From positions 143,302,247 through 143,366,246 of the forward strand of contig NC_081412.1 in the NCBI RefSeq assembly GCF_030272615.1: DNA of 64,000 bases, written 5' to 3'. The position numbers were made by a program, and so were the translations under genes. Source of the stretch: Cryptomeria japonica (lineage: Eukaryota; Streptophyta; Pinopsida; Cupressales; Cupressaceae). The notes beneath the pieces were generated by a model. It searched no databases. It saw only the letters and a program-made list of their open reading frames with translations, and had not been told where the DNA came from. This document shows positions 59,329 through 64,000 of the stretch, in pieces; position 1 is the first letter of the stretch, and every line of letters begins with the position of its first letter.

Positions 59329-60492
59329 TGTAGACGTCTAAAAATGGTCAATGCTTGCGGAATCATACTTTAACATTTGCGCATTGCCTTATTTTAGGGT
59401 TTTTGTGTCGCATTAACATTTCTTCCATGTTGCGCACTTGGTCTTTATCATTTGCGAGCATCGAGTCCTTCTTCTGCATTCCTCATTTTTCTCGCTTTCA
59501 AATTAGGTCTTGTCGATAACAATTTTTAGTCATGATTTTAGTCGATCCTTATCAACTTGTCAATCTTGTCATTTTGTGATCGGTTTGTCATCGATCATCG
59601 TCCTTCTCAATCAAGTCAATTTGGATCAATTAGTCATTGTTCCTCATCAATTGGCACATTTATCAATCAAATCATTTGTCAACATTGGTCCTTTGTTAAT
59701 CAGAATCATGATCAAATCGACATCAATTATCTTTTGTCAAGACCTAATTGTCGTCCTTGCATTTCTAATTCATCTTCTAAGGTTTTATGATTTATTCATT
59801 TAACCTTGTTTGTCATTTTCCCTCTAGGTTAAATAATTTATTTATTTATCCTAAGTCTTCTTGTCACAATTAAATGTTTATTTAATTGGCTAACTAATTT
59901 CTCCTCTCTTTGTGAATTAATTAATGAATGAAATTTTTTTAATTAATTTACCTAATTTTCCAATTTTCTAATTGCTTCTAATGTCTATTTCTATTTCAAA
60001 ATCTTGTCATAAATTCTTGCATAGCAGTTTGTCATAAATTGTCATAAATTGTCATAAATTGTCATACACTTGTCATAATTTTGCTATTCCTGATTTGAAT
60101 TTCCATTCGAATCACTTTCATGCTAATCTGATCTTTTCTCCAATTTGTCTATAAATTGGATGAATTTCTTCAATCAAAGTCCCTGGTCGAATCGAATCAA
60201 TCACGCTTCTAGTACCCTTATGTTGTCATCTCATCTTGTCTACTTGCTTTCACATCATGCTTATGCACTAGTAGGTGAGATCCACAAACAAAGCTATTTG
60301 AAGGAGAAAGAAGGACAATGGAGCCACATGAAGGAGACATCTGCATTTGGTTTGCTTAGTTTTCAGTCTTGAATGTCTTGTTTTCATGTTTTCATTGAAT
60401 GTAATTAGGATTGGTCATTGCAATTGAGTTTTTGTGATTGAACTAGGCTAATGTTTACATTGCTTTGATGATTTCCACATTTCCTATCTACA
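59329..60492 (+). repeat. E8 5' LTR
   Basis: 1164 bp, start TGTAGACGTC, end TATCTACA, homologous to the E2 LTR with several deletions. It has a short ATAAATTGTC tandem near 60020-60060. Confidence 0.88.
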
Positions 60493-60497
60493 TTAAT

Positions 60498-60515
60498 TGG
60501 TGAACCCGACATGAA
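60498..60515 (+). other. E8 primer-binding site (not Met type)
   Basis: TGGTGAACCCGACATGAA, one base different from E2, at the same distance from the LTR. Confidence 0.7.
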
Positions 60516-60608
60516 CTAACCCCCTAACCATGCTTTTGAGTGCTTTTGAGTTGATTTGCAGGTGAAAAACCCAAGAACCAGGGCGACCTAGAGCTTTCTA
60601 GACAGTTT

Positions 60609-60910
60609 TGCGCCTGTGTAGGAGGGATCTGCGCTTGTGTAAGCAATCCTACGCCTGTGTGAGTAATCCTACGCCTGTGTGAGTAATCCTACACCTGTGT
60701 GAGTAATCATGTGCCTGTGTAAGCAATCCTGCGCCTGTGTAAGTAATCATGTGCCTGTGTAAGCAATCCTGCGCCTGTGTGAGTAATCCTGCGCCTGTGT
60801 AAGCAATCATGCACCTATGTGAGTAATCCTGCGCCTATGCAAGAAAGACATCCTATGCCTGTGTAAGGCATTTTGCGCCTGTGTTGAGACATTCTGCACC
60901 TATGTAAGGC
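60609..60910 (+). repeat. Expanded ~20-bp TGCGCCTGTGT tandem array in E8 leader
   Basis: About 15 units of the type TGCGCCTGTGTAAGCAATCC, most at exactly 20-bp steps between 60650 and 60830. Two unit variants (GAGTAATC and AAGCAATC endings) alternate in places. E2 has six units. Confidence 0.92.
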
Positions 60911-62800
60911 CAGAAATAGGGGTAAAACCAGTGTTTTTGCTTGCAAATTACTTTGTGTTTTTCTTTTTGTTTATTGCATTCTGGTTTCTTTGGTAATAAT
61001 CCTCTGTGCAGCACCTTGGCATTACACATGACAAAGACAAAAAAATGAAACTACTAACACATTTTATGCAGGTTCGCTAGTCAAAGACCAAGCAAATCAA
61101 ACTTCTAACTTGGTGATTTTGCAGGTTGCCTTGTATTTCAACCGAACTTTTGTGTTTGTGATTCATAATTAGGCACCTAGTATTATTGCTAAGTAGGATG
61201 GAATGAACGTGTGTTTGCTTTGATTGTCAAGTTTGACATTGGAGTAGGAGAGTATGCTCTCATCCTTCTTAGGGTGATCAGAAATCCAGATCTTCGATAC
61301 CATTCTCATGGCTTAGATTGTTTGTTACCTTTAGAGGGCCTTCCTTCACAACCATTTGCTTTCTTTTGCAAGCAAGTGACAATCGTGAGAAGGGAACAAC
61401 CCAAAGTGAGTACAGCTAGAATACCTTGGCATTCTAATTCACTATAAATAAATACCTAATGGGCAAAAGCTTTGAAGGAAGGGTTACGTGGGAATTGTAG
61501 TTACTTGGGAAGTGATGACCCTTGGACTCTTTCTCATATCAACATCTAAGTAGGGCCTCATGGTCTAAATCATGCTTGCACGACTACATTTATTTGGTAT
61601 CTTGGTGGTCTTATGTCTCAATCACGCTTGCGTGACACCAAGGAGTAATGCTTAACAGAAATCCTTACTAAACACCTTATATTTAGAGGCCAAAAATCCT
61701 TCTAGTTGCTTGAGAAGGACAAGTTTGGATACTTGAAGAGATACTAAGTTCGCCATGGGGAGATTTCCATGGGGACTGATGCTTGGCTGCCCTGAGAAGT
61801 GAGTGTCGTGGAGGGGAGCCTGTGGGGTCAAGCATCTATGTATTCTCCTTGAATCTCATAACGAGTCTACCTCTCAAGTACCTATTGTTCTTGCCTACCA
61901 TAAGAAATGTGTGAATGAGCATGATTGTCTTGAGTCTAAGTTAAAATATCTTGTCTTCTTTGCTTGTCAAAAGTGGAGTTGTGTCTCATTTCAAAAATAA
62001 GACAAATTGATTCAAAACAAGGTTAAACACAAGAGTATTTCATTCAACAAAGTTCAAAACACCTTCAAACATGGTTGTCAAACATTTTTCAAAATCTTGT
62101 CTCAACATTCATGTCACTTTGATTTAGGTTCATCCTAGGTTTGCATTTTGCAAGTTCATTGTCAAGTACCAAGGTTAGATTTTCACCTAAGTCATACTCC
62201 TTTCGCATATCAATAAGGGTCATCCATTTGCATGTGTCCTCTTGCATTAGAGTAATACCATTTCATAATTCAACCTTAGGTTTTGCCTTAGGTTGACATT
62301 GTCATACATTTGCATGTGCATACCCTAGGTCCCTTCATTAAGCTTAAGTCATTATCATATCATATTAGAGTCATTTGCATAGCAATTGTCCCTTTGCATA
62401 TAGTCTCAAAGCTAGGTTTTGTCATACTTGAGTAATCCAAATCTTTGAATAAACCCTAAGTCATTGTTAGGAATTCTAGACCTTATCAAACTTTTGTCTT
62501 TTGTCATCAATGTCATTTCGTCAAACCTAGCTTAGTATCCAAGCATATAGGGGAGACATTGTCATTTTGTCCTTTTGTCACTTGGTCCTTTTGTCCTTTG
62601 AGGTCTATACATCATTTCAATTTCCTAAAGGTCTCTTTTAGATTTTCATTCCAAAAAGTTTGTCAAAATCTTGAAAAACAAACAAAAACATAGGTTGCAT
62701 TCTTGCCATAGATTGCATTTTCATCTATTTAGTTTGCATTTAGTTGCATATCATACATTATCCTTGAAAAATTCCAAAAATATTGCATTTGCATAGTGAC

Positions 62801-64000
62801 ATGCCTGTTGAAACAAGGTCGAAATCTAAGAAGATGGGCGAACCAACGTATCAACCCATTGACAACATATCAAATTCACAGTTTCAAACTAGTCAAACAA
62901 TACAAATTGAAGGTTCATCAAGCACATCATTACCACCATATGGAATGGTTCAACTTGGACCACCTCCATTATATGAACCAGTGTTTGTACCCATGAAACC
63001 AAGACATGGGAGTGTTCCACCAACACCAAGGGGAAATGCACCTTTTGATGGGAATCAACTGAACCTGCAACATGATATTCAAACTCAAACATTATATGAG
63101 GAACAAACTCTTTCACAAGGATTTGGTTCAGATCAAGGCATTCAACAAGAAATAAATACAAATATTTTACCAGATTCTTCATCAGATTCGGATGCCTCTG
63201 ATGATGTTGATATGTTCCTTCAAGATCCAAAGTTGACGAAAAAGATGGATAAATTCTTGAACAAGGTCTTCAAGATGTTCCCACAAAAATATCTTGACAT
63301 GATGAGTAATGTGACCTCCTCAAGTGAGCAAATCAATGTGCAAAAACAACAAGGCGGTGAGCTATTAAGTTTCTCTCCACATCCAAATGAAGAAAATGTG
63401 CAAGAAGAAACTCAACCCACCTTGATGAGTAAACGTGCTTCAAAGGCATTGACAGTGACTATTCCTCAAAAGTCACCATTTGAGACAATAAATAATCCAT
63501 TATTTAACACAACACCTGTAACACAAGATCAAATGAAGACCACACAAATATTGACAGCTGTCCCTCAACAAGAAGTGGTTCCTCACATGCATAAAATTGG
63601 ATCAAATTCTAAGATGCAAGAAAGCTTCACGACTGGAATGCCTGATCTCACCAATGTCCAAAACAATTCTACAATGCAACAAAGTTCCTATGTCCCATTA
63701 AGCTCAATATATTTGCCAAACACTCAAGTACCTATTATGCAAAATATTGTGACAGATCCTTTGATAATGGCAACACAAAGAGCCACAAATAGTGGTTTGT
63801 ACCAACAACAAGTGTTACAACAATTGAGTAATGCACAAAAGGCACAATCGAATGCGCAAACAAGCAATGCACAACAACAACAATATCCCACTCAACAACA
63901 CGTTGCAGTGTCTTCTGCACCATTACAAGTTAATTTGAACTTGCAACAACCACAATGGATTGGACAAACAACACAGCAAGTCAATGCAAGTGCCATACCC
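62801..64000 (+). CDS. E8 Gag-like/unknown Q-rich protein, partial at window end
   Basis: An ATG at 62801 (MPVETRSKSKKMGEPTYQPI) opens a frame without a stop for 400 codons to the window edge. The start is at the same point as in E2, after an identical TTGCATTTGCATAGTGAC stretch. Features: a basic start, a Pro-rich part (PPYGMVQLGPPPLYEPV), an acidic serine stretch DSSSDSDASDDVD (near residue 128), then a short basic/hydrophobic segment (KLTKKMDKFLNKVFKMFPQKYL). The rest is Gln/Asn/Thr-rich, ending in a Q/N-rich region. It is similar to the E2 frame in its start and Q-rich layout, but unlike E2 it has no stop in this region. No domain recognised. Position right after the leader suggests Gag or a pre-Gag ORF. 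Confidence 0.75.
   Translation, partial: MPVETRSKSKKMGEPTYQPIDNISNSQFQTSQTIQIEGSSSTSLPPYGMVQLGPPPLYEPVFVPMKPRHGSVPPTPRGNAPFDGNQLNLQHDIQTQTLYEEQTLSQGFGSDQGIQQEINTNILPDSSSDSDASDDVDMFLQDPKLTKKMDKFLNKVFKMFPQKYLDMMSNVTSSSEQINVQKQQGGELLSFSPHPNEENVQEETQPTLMSKRASKALTVTIPQKSPFETINNPLFNTTPVTQDQMKTTQILTAVPQQEVVPHMHKIGSNSKMQESFTTGMPDLTNVQNNSTMQQSSYVPLSSIYLPNTQVPIMQNIVTDPLIMATQRATNSGLYQQQVLQQLSNAQKAQSNAQTSNAQQQQYPTQQHVAVSSAPLQVNLNLQQPQWIGQTTQQVNASAIP

Larger units (their letters stand above)
59329..64000 (+). mobile_element. E8: second member of the E2 family, partial
   Basis: LTR 59329-60492, PBS, repeat-rich leader and an open Q-rich frame that runs off the window. The leader matches E2 almost throughout. 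The 5 bp before the LTR are ATTTG; the other TSD copy is outside. Sequence divergence from E2 in the LTR is larger than between the E2 LTRs. Confidence 0.88.

Overview
The window is plant nuclear DNA built almost entirely from LTR retrotransposons nested in one another. I found no host protein gene, rRNA, tRNA or CRISPR array. The evidence is plant-type Ty1/copia and Ty3/gypsy (chromovirus) polyprotein domains, primer-binding sites (PBS) for plant initiator tRNA-Met, long LTRs and exact 5-bp target-site duplications (TSDs). This is typical of repeat-rich regions of large plant genomes. The species cannot be read from the sequence; a gymnosperm-like genome is only a guess.

Layout. Names E0 to E8 are mine. 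E6 (1-2377, minus strand) is the gag end and 5' LTR of a copia element cut by the window edge. E0 is an old, decayed Ty3/gypsy pol split into four pieces (about 3180-4144, 5492-6383, 26549-27021, 44973-45560). It was hit by a copia solo LTR (4145-5486, TSD TTTCT), by copia element E4 (6384-26548, TSD AAATG) and by E3 (27022-44972). E4's 5' LTR was itself hit by E5, a 12.5-kb chromovirus (6488-19005, TSD GATGT). E3's first LTR was hit by E1, a minus-strand copia element (27915-34042, TSD ATGTT), and 54 bp further on by E2, a 9.6-kb element without recognisable pol (34097-43697, TSD CCAGT). From 45561 to 53060 there are LTR-like AT-rich sequences and two decayed reading frames of an unrecognised protein. 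E7 (54039-56822) is a coding-less deletion derivative of the E1 family. It interrupts another decayed minus-strand frame (about 53838-58004). E8 (59329 to the window end) is a second member of the E2 family, with an open 400-codon frame running off the edge.

How the parts work. E5 is the youngest and nearly complete element: gag, protease, reverse transcriptase, RNase H, integrase and chromodomain lie in one frame broken by a single TGA, and its two LTRs differ at only about nine sites outside TA runs. Its LTR carries the most unusual structure in the window. This is a GC-rich array of six 22-bp palindromes alternating with GC-only palindromes, just upstream of a TATA-like, telo-box-bearing putative promoter. 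E4 is a full-length frame with stop codons, and its lost functional residues are consistent with deamination. E2 carries a long, unrecognised Pro/Ser/Asp/His-rich frame in place of pol. The two non-autonomous forms, E3 (LTRs around 155 bp) and E7 (LTRs around about 2 kb), keep a PBS but no coding capacity.
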